From contig WELB01000057.1 of the NCBI GenBank assembly GCA_009602725.1, forward strand, positions 425,848 through 447,840: 21,993 nt of DNA, read 5' to 3'. This stretch comes from Spirogloea muscicola. Lineage: Eukaryota; Streptophyta; Zygnematophyceae; Spirogloeales; Spirogloeaceae. Positions 1-8,682 of this stretch are shown piece after piece. The position numbers and the translations under genes were made by a program. The notes under the pieces are model-generated. The model made no database searches, had not been told where the DNA came from, and worked only from the letters and a program-made list of their open reading frames with translations. The first letter of the stretch is position 1. Every line of letters starts with the position of its first letter.

Positions 1-2148
1 CTCCTGACCGACGGCCGCGGCGGCTCTGTGGCGGGGCGGCGGCAGGCCGTGGCGACGGCGCCGCCGCCGCTGCGGGTGCTGCGCGTGAGCCAGGTGGACG
101 CCGCGCGGCTGGACGCGGAGATGACGGCCATGCTGCGCGAGCAGCTCCTGCGCGTCTTCTCCCTCTCGCAGGCACGTCGCCGGTTCGATTCTCCACGCCC
201 GCGTCCGCTGGCTTTTGCGGCAGAGGCCGAGGCCGGCCGCCTGGCGGGCCCGTGCCAGCTCCCGAAGCTCCTCGGCGCAGCTTAGATATACACTGAATTA
301 ACAACAATAAGACAAGTTGTGTAACCAAGGATAATTGCCAATTTCGATAGCATGCATGAATCATGTGACCATTGGTACGTTAAGCTTTAATTTTCAGGAT
401 AGCTGTGCACTCTGAGCTGCTGCCTCTGGAACCCCGGCGGTTCTGTATGTGATTGTGATTATGTCTGCGGATTATTGACGTGGGCGCTCAACCGTGCGAC
501 GTGGACAGTCAGCGCTGCTGTCGCGCCTCCAACCGGAGCTGGAGGCGTTCCTCGAGCTCCTGGTGTGGTGGTTCTCGGTGTGGAAGGACCGGCCGACGCC
601 CGGCAACGCGCTTATGAACCTCCGCTACCGGGACGAGCGGGCCTTCTCGTCAGCCGTCGCGGCCGGCAAAGGTGCTGCATGGCGTCCGAGCTGCTGGCTA
701 TCCGCTAGGCTGAAATTGGGTCATGGTGTTTCGTTGGAGGAGGCGCACATGCGACTGGCCTTGCATCCAAGCCCTCGCATACCTTGCTGCTGCCTGCTTG
801 CAGCCACTGCAGCTAGTATCATACATAGCGCCCTGCCGAATTTCTCCTAATTTTAAACGTACGCTGGCTGTTGGCTTTGCATGCAGTGAGGACCGGCCTG
901 GAAGGCCCGGGCCTCACGCGCACGCAGAAGATTGTCTATCTGGCGGCGAATGTCGGTGTACAGTATGCATGGACGCGACTGAGCGACTTGTCTGCGATGC
1001 AGAGGTGGAGTGACGGCGCCGAGGTCAGTTGACCTCGCCGACTCTCATGTCTAAGCCAAGGACTGCGCTTTTGGTTCAGCCGCCATGCCTGTTTCAGGGC
1101 GAGATGCTGCACCCCTCAATATTAGAAGATGTTCAGGTTGGTCAGACTGTGGTCGACATCCTGACACCGGCTTTGAGGTGCATTTTGTCGCGCAGCTCTC
1201 GTGGCGGAGAAGGCTCTGGGGGGTGCTGCAGAGACTGGAAGGCATGTACAGGATGGCGGCCTTCCTCAACCTCCTTGTCTTCCTTCGAACTGGACGGTGT
1301 GCACTTTGATGGACGCAGCATAGCTGCTCGACATTCTGTAGTCGGAATTTCAGTTCCTGTTCCCAAATTACTTGCAACCCTTTCTACAGGCACTTGATTA
1401 CTCCTATTTTCACACAATTGAGGGTCAGGCTTGTTTTTATGCACGAAGCACATTATATGCTGGTGGTGACTGATGACTGTGAAGCAGGTATCAGACCCTC
1501 GTTGAGCGCTACCTTCGAGCTCGGCTGGTGTACGCTAGGGCCACCATGAGCCGGGCCGTGAGTTTCGAATACATGAACCGGCAGCTGGTGTGGAACGAGT
1601 TCTCAGTGAGTTTCTCGAGCTTCACCCTGCCCGAGATCTTCCCAACCTCTTAAGGAAGAGATGGGCGGACTGTGCACTGTTAAGCAGATCATTGACTGTA
1701 ATGGTGAAGGCACCAGGCTTAGGTCTTTCTTGTAGGAGATTGAGGGGCAAGAAGATTGCAGGATCGTAGTATTCTTAGTGTTGAGGATGAATCTGCGCCT
1801 TCGATCAACTCATATGAAGCGCTTTATGCCTTGCAGGAGCTTCTCCTGCTGGTGCTGCCCCTGCTGAATTTCAGTGCCATCAAGAAGGCATTCCTGACTC
1901 CCTTCTCTGGGGGCAGCTCGCCGCTCGCGGTCGTGCCGGACGGCGCGTGCCCGATTTGCCTTGCGAGCCCGGTGGCAGTGCCCTTCCAAGCAAGCCCCTG
2001 CAACCACATCTTTTGCTACTACTGCATCCGCACACGCTGCGAGGCCGACCCCGGCTTCCGTTGCCCACAGTGCCAGCAGGCTATTGCCGCCATCAGGCGG
2101 CATCAGCCCCGTCTGGACATAGGAGTAGGTGGACCAGCCAAGTCCTGA
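1..2148 (+). CDS. PEX2: PEX2, peroxisomal RING-finger E3 ubiquitin ligase (5' truncated)
   Basis: PEX2 works with PEX10 and PEX12 in the peroxisomal membrane and ubiquitinates the import receptor PEX5 so that it can be recycled. Proposed exons: 1-175, 513-671, 887-1023, 1196-1296, 1488-1605 and 1837-2148. They join in frame into 333 codons plus stop. The product follows plant PEX2 closely: VSQVDAARLDAEM, PTPGNALMNLRYRDERA, VRTGLEGPGLT, RAVSFEYMNRQLVWNEFS and a hydrophobic ELLLLVLPLLNFSA stretch. A C3HC4 RING lies near the C-terminus. Counting codon 1 as bases 1-3, its ligands are C268, C271, C285, H287, C290, C293, C306 and C309. The initiator Met is off the left edge, probably by only 10-20 residues, since plant PEX2 is about 333 residues long. 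Intron 1 has two possible splice pairs of equal product length (see findings). Identity is very secure; exact splice sites are inferred. Confidence 0.95.
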
Positions 2149-3186
2149 CATAAGTCTGTGCCTTCTCGCTGACAGCTGAGAATTCTTTTGGGCTGGCCAT
2201 TCTCAGCCACCGGCCCCCTTGAGGAGCCACTTCTTGTACAGCATTCATTCTGGCCTGATGATACCGTTTAGATGCTTGCTCTGACTACCCAAATCTCACA
2301 AATTGGATCAGACTAACATTGGTGGTCAGCAGATTATGCTTGGCCAAACATCTGGATGGCAGATGTGCCAGTGATGGATGCACCTAGTTGTTGCAAAGTC
2401 GAATAAGAATGGAACAAGCTCAATCTGCTTTGAGATGCCCTCCCGACTTGAATCCAGAGGAACAAGTGACACACACCATGCCTGTCTGAGGGTTACTGCT
2501 GGTGCCACCATGCACGGGGCAAGCCAAGCCAAGCTCCACCAGTAAGCTATGTCACTGTCTGAGGGTCTCTGCTGGTGCCATCATGCAGGGTGCGAGCCAA
2601 GCCAAGCTCCATCAGAAAATTATATTACCGACATTGTGCAGGGGCGCATGACCAGAATCTCCTGCCCCCTTGGATGAGCCACTGCCCTCTTCCTTGCTGC
2701 TGTTGAGCCCGTGCACGCAACAACAGTCAGCCCACTGGGCTCTCACTGCTTCTTGTCTACATGAAAGACTGAGGAGCGTCTGCCTGGTGACTCATGCCCA
2801 CACATTCTTGTGGACCGGTGGAATGCACAACCAGCTCCCCTTGGTATCTGCCAATCTAGTGCGTCATAAACGCTCGGAGCATGGAGAAACGACTCTATCT
2901 GAGCCATCCTAACCCAAACCTCTGCTTACTCTTCTCAGCTGGCCGCGCACAACCATGGCCTGTGTTGAGGAGCGTGCATACTTCCTCTTCTTTCCGCTTT
3001 TACGGCTTTGCTTTGTGTATCCCCATACTTCGCACTAGCTTTTGCTTGGAAATTGTGATAGCTATACATAGTCTCCATCTCATGTGCACTGCGCACCTTT
3101 CCTTTTGTTCTGAGCCTCCGAGAATGCATTTTTAATTGTCCAGACCTGAAAAGGTCTGACCTGCCTGACCTTCCCGAATGCTGCGA
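2149..3186. other. Intergenic region downstream of PEX2
   Basis: About 1 kb with no recognisable coding exon on either strand. It probably starts with the PEX2 3' UTR, although I found no TGTAA polyadenylation signal in the first several hundred bases. It contains the 60-bp tandem duplication listed separately. Short open frames near 2670-3135 have no family resemblance and no consistent splice sites. Confidence 0.5.
2483..2615. repeat. Imperfect tandem duplication, two ~60-bp copies
   Basis: Bases 2483-2542 and 2556-2615 are copies of the same sequence, starting TGTCTGAGGG and ending in AAGCCAAGCTCC followed by ACCAG or ATCAG. The repeat period is 73 bases. The copies differ at several positions, so the duplication is not recent. 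No function is evident. Confidence 0.85.
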
Positions 3187-3484
3187 ATGCCGACTGACAA
3201 TCACAAGTCAGGCATGGCGGCATGCGTGGCACGCCGCGCTCAGGAGCAGGCCGCCACAGGTGAGCACGGATCTTGTGCTGGCCACCCCGTTGCACGACAA
3301 GTGCCTCATCCTCGCAGTCGGCGTTCTCGGAGCATGTTTTGCGGAGCAATCAGTCATTCTGCAGATCACGTCCATACTGCCCACGGGCACCATTGCGAAC
3401 AACATGGCGAGCTACCCTCCTTCCACAGGCGAGCTCCCTGGAGCTACTTTGGAGCTTGTGACATTCAAACTTGATACGCAGTAA
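3187..3484 (+). CDS. Possible small spliced gene, unrecognised
   Basis: An ATG at 3193 opens a GC-rich frame (MPTDNHKSGMAACVARRAQE...) that runs to a good donor, CAG|GTGAGC, at 3260. An acceptor (TTCCACAG, ending 3429) then continues in phase with GELPGATLELVTFKLDTQ and a stop at 3484. A further donor-like GTAAGA overlaps that stop at 3480, so the gene could continue. One candidate next exon begins after the AG at 3609. Unspliced, 3260-3484 is also open, as 74 codons. I do not recognise the product. It could equally be the end of an undetected gene or chance coding-like DNA. The start codon and all splice sites are guesses. Confidence 0.25.
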
Positions 3485-3967
3485 GACACTTTTGACCTGT
3501 TGTTGCACTTGTTTAGTATGTACGCTTCTTCATCACATTGCAAAGGTCCCAGGCCTATGCTTTCGAGCAGCATAGCCTCCAGCGCTCCTGCTGCTGCTTA
3601 CTACTTCAGCGAAGGTGAAGGCTCCACGCTACCAGCCTGCCCAGCTGCTGGCTGCTGAACATGTGTCCGTGACTTTCAGACCTGTCAGTGATTCTCAGAA
3701 TGTGGGGTGGTATGCTTGCTTCGCTCAGCCGCTTGTTCCGCTGGTGCTGCTTGCCCAGACCATTACGCTTTCTGGGCTGGCCTCGCAGCCACTGCCCCCC
3801 CGGTTGAAAGAGTTCCTCTTCTGTAACGGTCCTGTGGACCTCTATCATTCTTATGTGGGCTGGCTCTCTCTCTCTGTGGGCTGGCGTTTCCAGGCCCTCG
3901 CCCCCTTTGTAAGAGCTCCTTCTGTTCCTCTCGGACTCTCTCCTCTCGACCTTGTCCAGTTCCGGTT
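3485..3967. other. Transition from unique sequence into the repeat nest
   Basis: A frame around 3606-3690 reads plausibly as protein (KVKAPRYQPAQLLAAEHVSV) and follows an acceptor-like CTACTTCAG. It then runs into GGGCTGG-rich repeat sequence from about 3770, so no complete gene can be drawn. From 3772 onward GGGCTGGC and GGCCCTCGCCCCC fragments mark the left edge of the repeat cluster, in the same orientation as the copy near 5650. Confidence 0.35.
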
Positions 3968-4036
3968 GGGCGAAGAAGGGCTCGCCAATTGAGGATAGGG
4001 GCTGGAAAAACCAGCCCAAAAAAGAATGAACAAAGT
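3968..4036 (+). repeat. R1 hairpin module, short copy
   Basis: This copy reads GGGCTCGCC...GAGGATAGGGG, then the perfect hairpin GGGCTGG(AAAAA)CCAGCCC at 3999-4017, then AAAAAAGAATGAACAAAGTACG. The same order recurs at 7213 and 8003 and, inverted, at 21776. It breaks off after the AAAGTACG, whereas the longer copies continue into a purine-rich tail. Confidence 0.85.
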
Positions 4037-4173
4037 ACGCCGGTTGGGCTGACCTCTCACAGCCATAAGCTGTTACTCTCTCGGGCTTTCCCCCATACAG
4101 TGCCCCTTGCTTGTAGCCCTTCTCTCTATCTGGCTCCTCTGAGCCTTGTCCATTGGGCTAGCCTTTCACAGCC

Positions 4174-4193
4174 ATCGCCCCTTTTTGGGCGAT
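4174..4193. repeat. Perfect short hairpin ATCGCCC/GGGCGAT
   Basis: A 7-bp perfect stem (ATCGCCC at 4174-4180, GGGCGAT at 4187-4193) encloses a 6-base loop, CTTTTT. It lies in repeat DNA with no nearby gene, so a terminator or RNA role is unsupported. Confidence 0.6.
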
Positions 4194-4369
4194 CTTCTCT
4201 TTTTGCACGGCAGTTGTGCGGCTGCCCAGTGCCTTCGAATCGTGCGGCTGTCCACAGCCACTGCTGTCACTTTGAAATAGCTGTTTGCTTCTGTAAGAGT
4301 TGCTCCTTGTCCTGCCAGGGCAGGCCGCCTCTGGGCGGTCCACTCGGTCCGCCTAGCCACGGTGCGGAA

Positions 4370-4500
4370 GAGAAGACGCGGGGTGCGCATGACGTGAAAG
4401 GGTGGCCAATTCAAGCCATTATTATGTCCAGGCAAAAGCTAGTGCAAAAAGTGGGGCTACACAAGTCGAAGCCCAATTCTAAGGTGACAGAGGTCACAGC
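4370..4500 (+). repeat. R2 repeat module, diverged copy
   Basis: It contains GCGCATGACGTGAAAGGG and GGCCAATTCAAGCCATTA, followed by a degenerate GCTACACAAGT...CTAAGGTGACA tail. It aligns in order with 7024-7160 but differs at many positions, so this is an older copy. Confidence 0.75.
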
Positions 4501-4779
4501 GGGTCGGGGGATGCATGGTTCATGGGCCACGATGTTGGCGTCGCTGTTAGAGTACATGCATTAGCTCCTACTCTTTGGTCTTCATATTACTTGAATGTCC
4601 CACTTAGGGAAGCACCTGTCGCTTCCAGGGGCGGCTTGCCCGGACCATCGGGGTGACACGTAGGCAGATCAGACGTGTGAGAATGTGCCCTACACCTGTG
4701 GACTCACTAGCTTAACGGGCACCTTCGAGCCGGCTCTGCAGCCTGCCCATGCCCACCTGGCTCAACGGACACACACTTT

Positions 4780-4833
4780 GGGCCGGCTCTTGCAGCCGGC
4801 CCCCTCGTGCCCCCGGCGGGCTGACCCGCCGGG
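4780..4833. repeat. Two adjacent perfect GC-rich hairpins
   Basis: GGGCCGGCT (4780-4788) pairs perfectly with AGCCGGCCC (4794-4802) across the loop CTTGC. Ten bases later CCCGGCGGG (4812-4820) pairs perfectly with CCCGCCGGG (4825-4833) across CTGA. Together they would make a strong double stem-loop in RNA or single-stranded DNA. They could be a structured end of a mobile element, but I could not identify the element. Confidence 0.65.
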
Positions 4834-4927
4834 CACTGTGCCCGTGTGATTCCCAGTCTTTCAATCTGTACGAAGGGGGTCCGGTGAGCATAGGCTCACT
4901 CACTCCAACAGGAGCCACCGCCACCTT

Positions 4928-5323
4928 TTGCACACTGCTCCTCCTTGCTTGCCAGCGCCCACGCCACCTGCCTTGAGTCGCTGCCGGCCTGCTTCCTGCC
5001 GGAGCCTGCCGCCATTACTGCCATGGGCAAGAAGGCCGTCTTTGCCGTGGGCGGGCAAGAAGGCGAGGAAGGAGCGCGGTGCTCCCTTCAAGAGCACCGC
5101 TTTCTCATCGCCTGAGCCTCAAGCTTCTTCGTCGCCTGAGCCCCAACCAAGTGATGGTAATACTCCGGGTCCTGGGCATTCGTCTAGCCCTAATACGGCA
5201 CTAACGAAAGCCCAGCTCAACAGTCGATCCGTGGAGCGTTCCGTCACCGTCGGGCGCTGTGACGTGCACAACGAGGTTCAAAGCGGGACAAGGAAGCTTC
5301 AGTTATTCAGAGGCTGGCGGTGA
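4928..5323 (+). pseudogene. Possible mobile-element coding remnant, unrecognised
   Basis: A 131-codon open frame. From about 5040 it reads like a real protein N-terminus: a basic GKKARKERG cluster resembling a nuclear localisation signal, then a Pro/Ser-rich linker with repeated SSPEPQ, then TALTKAQLNSRSVERSVTVG. There is no in-frame ATG at a sensible place. An ATG at 5022 lies in another frame and reaches a stop after about 30 codons. Upstream bases look UTR-like and downstream bases become low-complexity repeat. It may be the broken 5' part of a transposon gene. No catalytic domain is visible and the family cannot be named. Confidence 0.22.
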
Positions 5324-5639
5324 GAAGAGGGCCACGGCCCGAGAAAAGAAGGCCAGGGAACAGCGCGGGGGCGGGCCGCCCCATCCGCCTCATCCGCGAT
5401 CGTGGCCTGACCCACCGCATCGCCACGCCACCTCGCCGGTCAGAGAATCCACCGAGAAGACCTCGTCCTCGGCCTTTTTCGGGCTGGCCTCTGTCCTCGT
5501 CTATTCTTCTTGTCCAGTTTTCAGGGCTGACTTTTCACAACCTCGCCCCGTGGAAGAGCCCCTTTCTTCGCGGGTACTGAGCTTCCCTCTGCATCGTCGC
5601 TCTACAAACACGAGTCGATGCAGTCCTTTTCCGGCACCT

Positions 5640-5712
5640 TTGCCTTTGGCTGTGGACATTGTCCATCTTTTTGGGCTAGCTTTGCCAGCCCCTCTACTCT
5701 ATGGGCGAGCAC
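5640..5712 (-). repeat. R1-related hairpin copy, inverted
   Basis: Its order is GGACATTGTCC, TTTTTGGG, the near-perfect hairpin GGGCTAGC(TTT)GCCAGCCC at 5673-5691 (one mismatch), then CTCTATGGGCGAGC. This is the reverse complement, element by element, of 7805-7866. Together the two copies make this part of the nest a large diverged inverted repeat. Confidence 0.8.
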
Positions 5713-6405
5713 TTTCCTCTTTCTTCTGTGCTTGGCCTCTCACAGCTACTGCTGTACATGTGAAGAAGCTGTTTCCGAACATTGGCAGAGCTTGCCCCCT
5801 TTCCTTCAGGGGGGATATCGAGCACCCAGTGGCCAATTGAGTCGCTGAGTGCTGCAGCGCTTTCCTGGCCTCTTCGAAGATTGTTCCATTCTATTCTGGG
5901 CTGGCCAACCACAGCCATCGCTCTCCACTGGGAAGAGTCGCACTCTCGTTCCTTCGGCCATTGCCTGACAGTGGCAGAGCTGTTTCTCTGTCGGCAGCCA
6001 CGGGCGTTGGGCGGGGGCTGCTCTGCACTAGCTCGATCTGCTCGGCCAGTCCGGCCGCGCCCGCTGCACGCATCTCCACAGGGCGGCGCCAGCGCCCCCA
6101 ACGAGGCAGGGCCGCATTTAGAAAGCCCGTACGGGCGGGGCCACAGCCACAGCCGCGGATCCGGCGCGCCAGCTGCAAGCGCCGCAGCGGCGCGCAGCGG
6201 CGCGGGGGCGACGACCCCACGAGCGGCCCGGCCCGGAGAGTGGGCCTCCAAAACGTGGGGCACTCCCCAGCGAGCAAGGGGCGGCGATGGCCGTGTAATT
6301 AAGAAGGAAAGGAAAGGAGATAAGGAAAGTAGGGCTTTTGCAGAAGCGGGCGATGAAAGAAGTGAAGCTTCTCACCAAAGGAAGATTTCGTGTTATCTAA
6401 AACAA

Positions 6406-6427
6406 ACGTAGGCCAAATGGCCTACGT
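6406..6427. repeat. Perfect palindromic hairpin ACGTAGGCC/GGCCTACGT
   Basis: A 9-bp perfect stem with the 4-base loop AAAT, in A/T-richer DNA between two repeat blocks. Each arm carries ACGT. No adjacent gene gives it a function. Confidence 0.65.
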
Positions 6428-6742
6428 AAATGGCCTAGTTCAAAGGCAAGCACATCCAAAGATCTACATAACCTACAGCAGATTGCCCCGCTCAGTGACC
6501 ACTGGTCAATGCATAAAGGTCGCTAATCGATGCATGAGTATTAGATGTCAGATACGAAGCCCTTTTGCCACCAACTAGAGCTCGCCCAAAGGGGGCGGGG
6601 GCTGCGAAATGCCAGCCCAGAAAAATCGAACGAAGGCCGAAAGGCGCCAAAACCACACAGCTATGCAAGAGACTACAGCGAATGGGAGCTCAAAGGCTGT
6701 GAAACAGAGGAGCGCTTGCGAGGAAGGGAGGCCAAGCCGGGC

Positions 6743-6767
6743 CATCTCGCCTTGTTCAGGCGAGATG
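6743..6767. repeat. Perfect hairpin CATCTCGCC/GGCGAGATG
   Basis: A 9-bp perfect stem with the 7-base loop TTGTTCA. It is another of the strong short inverted repeats that recur in this cluster. Confidence 0.65.
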
Positions 6768-7023
6768 ACACTTCACCGGAAGGTGGCCAGACCAGAGCGC
6801 AGCCTTCGGTTGGCTTTGCTAGCCCCCCCTTCTCTATGGGCGAGCACTTTTCCTCGGCCGGGAGCTGAGGTAAGAGGGCGAAAAGTGGGTGATGGAAATG
6901 CCGGCCCTGCCCGGAGCAGATCCTCCTCGCAAGGCTGCGGAAATGGATGGGAATAGTTCACAAAAGCAAGGAAACGAATGAGCGGAGGGAGGTCGAACAA
7001 CGACGAGTACAAACATGCCCGTA

Positions 7024-7160
7024 AAGAGAGAGAAGGCGCGCGGGGCGCATGAATTGAAAGGGAGGCCAATTCAAGCCAATACATTGTTCAGGCAGAGTCG
7101 AGTGCAGACTAAACAATGCTACATAATACGGAGACCTAATCTAAGGTACCTAAGATGACG
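7024..7160 (+). repeat. R2 repeat module, intact copy
   Basis: It starts AGAGAGAGAAGGCGCGCGG and contains GAGGCCAATTCAAGCC and GTTCAGGCAGAG, ending at CTAAGATGAC. Bases 7056-7159 are the exact reverse complement of 21890-21993 (104 of 104 bases by eye). It is followed about 50 bases later by an R1 copy. The same R2-then-R1 order occurs at the right edge of the window, so R2+R1 form one composite element. No coding frame or tRNA-type A and B boxes are apparent. Confidence 0.9.
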
Positions 7161-7212
7161 TAAAGAGAAGAAACAGCTCTTCAAAAAATGACAGCGTTAG
7201 CTGTGAGAAGAA

Positions 7213-7415
7213 GAGAGGGCTCGCCCATTGAGGATAGGGGCTGGAAAAGCCAGCCCAATAAAGAATGAACAAAGTACGAGAAGGGGGCCAGGGAAGAAGA
7301 AAGGGCTCGCCCATAGAGAAGAGGGAAGCGCTAAGAAAAACAAGCACACATAGAAACAAAGCAGCTACGAATCACTCAGTAACCCCTGCTAAGCAGCCGC
7401 AGATCAGAGATGCTA
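7213..7415 (+). repeat. R1 hairpin module, long copy
   Basis: GGGCTCGCCC (7217-7226) is followed by ATTGAGGATAGG and the hairpin GGGCTGG(AAAAG)CCAGCCC at 7238-7256. Then come AATAAAGAATGAAC, a purine-rich tail GTACGAGAAGGGGGCCAGG, an internal second GGGCTCGCCCATAGAG near 7305, and the end CACTCAGTAACCCCTGCTAAG. It aligns along most of its length with 8003-8185 and with the inverted copy at 21640-21776. Confidence 0.88.
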
Positions 7416-7794
7416 GGTTCCTGGAAGTGGTCCCCTGTGAGAGGCCAGCCCAAAGAAATGGACAAGGCCAAGAGAGAGAAACAGCTCCTCCATGGTAGAG
7501 GTTACTAGAGGTTACTAAGTGATTGTCCTACCGGGAAAGCTTTTGGGAAAGCGCTTCTCAGCCCCTCCAGACGTTTTTTCCCCCCGGCCTGGCTGTTCGC
7601 AGCCCTCGCCCTATCTTGGGAGAGCAACTTTCCAAGGGGCGGCAATGAAACAGCACCTCAAACGTAAGGCCATGGGCTGCGACAGGCCAGCCAGAAGGAA
7701 GGAAAGACCGTCCAGAAGAGGGGTGCGATGGCTGTGGTTGGCAAATCCCGAAAGTGGACGATGGCAGTCGAAAGAAGAAAGTGCTCGCCCTGCG

Positions 7795-7870
7795 AGAAGA
7801 AGAAAGGGCTCGCCCATAGAGAAGAAGGGCTGGCAAAGCCAGCCCAAAAAGAATGGACAATGTCCAAAGC
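7795..7870 (+). repeat. R1-related hairpin copy
   Basis: GGGCTCGCCCATAGAG is followed by the perfect hairpin GGGCTGGC(AAA)GCCAGCCC at 7827-7845, then AAAAAGAATGGACAATGTCC, which itself contains the palindrome GGACAATGTCC. It is the reverse-complement partner of 5640-5712. Confidence 0.85.
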
Positions 7871-8002
7871 CAAGGAAAGAGGCGGCGCCGAAAGAGGGAC
7901 TCCACTACAAACCACAGCAACAAACACGCGAGACGATGCAAAGGGAAGCTCGGCCAAAAGGGGCCTGGGGGGAGAGGAGCGGCGTGAGAGCGATGGGGGG
8001 GG

Positions 8003-8185
8003 GAAAGGGCTCGCCCATTGAGGATAGGGGTTGGACAAGCCAGCCCAAAAAAGAATGAACAAAGAACGAGAAGGGGGCCAGAGGAAGCCAGAGGAAGCGC
8101 TAAGAAACCAAAGCACACAAAGAAAGAAAGCAGCTACAAATTACTCAGTAACCCCTGCTAAGCAGCCGCAAATTAGAGCCGCAAA
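8003..8185 (+). repeat. R1 hairpin module, long copy
   Basis: It begins GGGCTCGCCCATTGAGGATAGG. Its hairpin is slightly degraded (GGGGTTGGACAAGCCAGCCC). The tail runs through AGAATGAACAAAGAACGAG, a doubled CCAGAGGAAG unit near 8083-8102, AAAGCACACAAAGAAAGAAAG, and ACTCAGTAACCCCTGCTAAG. A short inverted fragment, CCTCAATGGGCGAGCCC, follows at about 8189-8206. Confidence 0.88.
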
Positions 8186-8489
8186 TTATCCTCAATGGGC
8201 GAGCCCTTTCTTCAAATTAGAGAGGCTAGGGTCCTGGAAGTGGGTTGGTCCCCTGGACAGAGCCAGAGGCAGTGGGCTGTGGAAAGCCTTCCTTCTGGAA
8301 AGCCAGCCCATAAGGAATCGAGGAGGCGTCTCAGTGGATTCGCGGGCCCGCATCAGAAGCCCATGTTAGGCGCGCAACATGGGCCGGCCAGCCGGCGCCG
8401 CCGTTTTTCCCCTTCTGAGCGGTACCGGTCGAGTCGACATGGCCCCCGTCAGCACGGCTCCCCCCGCTCTGTGGCACCTCCGGCCCTCC

Positions 8490-8628
8490 TAGTATAGGGC
8501 GTCTTTTCATGTAGCCACATTCTTTGCATTCTTTTCACTTTCTGCATTTTCTGCCTGAACAATGTAATGGCTTGAATTGGCCTCGCTTTAATGTCATGCG
8601 CACCGCGCGCCTTCTCTCTCTTCTGAGA
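8490..8628 (-). repeat. R2 repeat module, inverted copy next to the cyclin gene
   Basis: On the minus strand it reads GAAGGCGCGCGGTGCGCATGA, then GAGGCCAATTCAAGCCATTA, CATTGTTCAGGCAG and a diverged GGCTACATG tail, as in 7024-7160. It ends only about 55 bases before the cyclin frame opens, so a repeat has come to rest at the 5' boundary of that gene. Confidence 0.82.
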
Positions 8629-8682
8629 AGATCCGCCTCGCCTCGCCCACCCCCGAGGAGGGGGGAGGAGAGGGGGTTTTGA

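Larger units (their letters stand above)
5713..7023. other. Repeat-rich, low-information DNA without a supported gene
   Basis: Long overlapping open frames exist on both strands from 5690 to 6410, but they are a by-product of GC-rich, stop-poor sequence. None carries a recognisable domain. The stretch contains fragments of R1 (near 5890 and 6808-6850), a GC-rich tract at 6120-6240 and the two perfect hairpins listed separately. I see no gene in it. Confidence 0.5.

Noticed and set aside
4812-4850. Helitron 3' end
   Set aside because: The hairpin is suitable, but no CTRR terminus follows at the expected short distance and no Rep/helicase coding sequence is present.
5259-6411. Overlapping plus-strand frames of 193 and 209 codons
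   Set aside because: They run through the R1-related inverted copy, change composition at its edges and resemble no protein.
7024-7160. R2 as a tRNA-derived SINE
   Set aside because: I looked for polymerase III A and B boxes on both strands. GGCTTGAATTGG only weakly resembles a B box, and there is no A box at a suitable distance.
7519-8118. Facing open frames of 179 and 186 codons on opposite strands
   Set aside because: Both are translations of R1 hairpin repeats. Repeated peptides such as KGSPIE come from the GGGCTCGCCCATTGAG unit, not from a gene.
3968-8206. CRISPR-like array of hairpin repeats
   Set aside because: Spacing is irregular, orientation is mixed, repeat lengths vary, and the surrounding genes are intron-containing eukaryotic genes.
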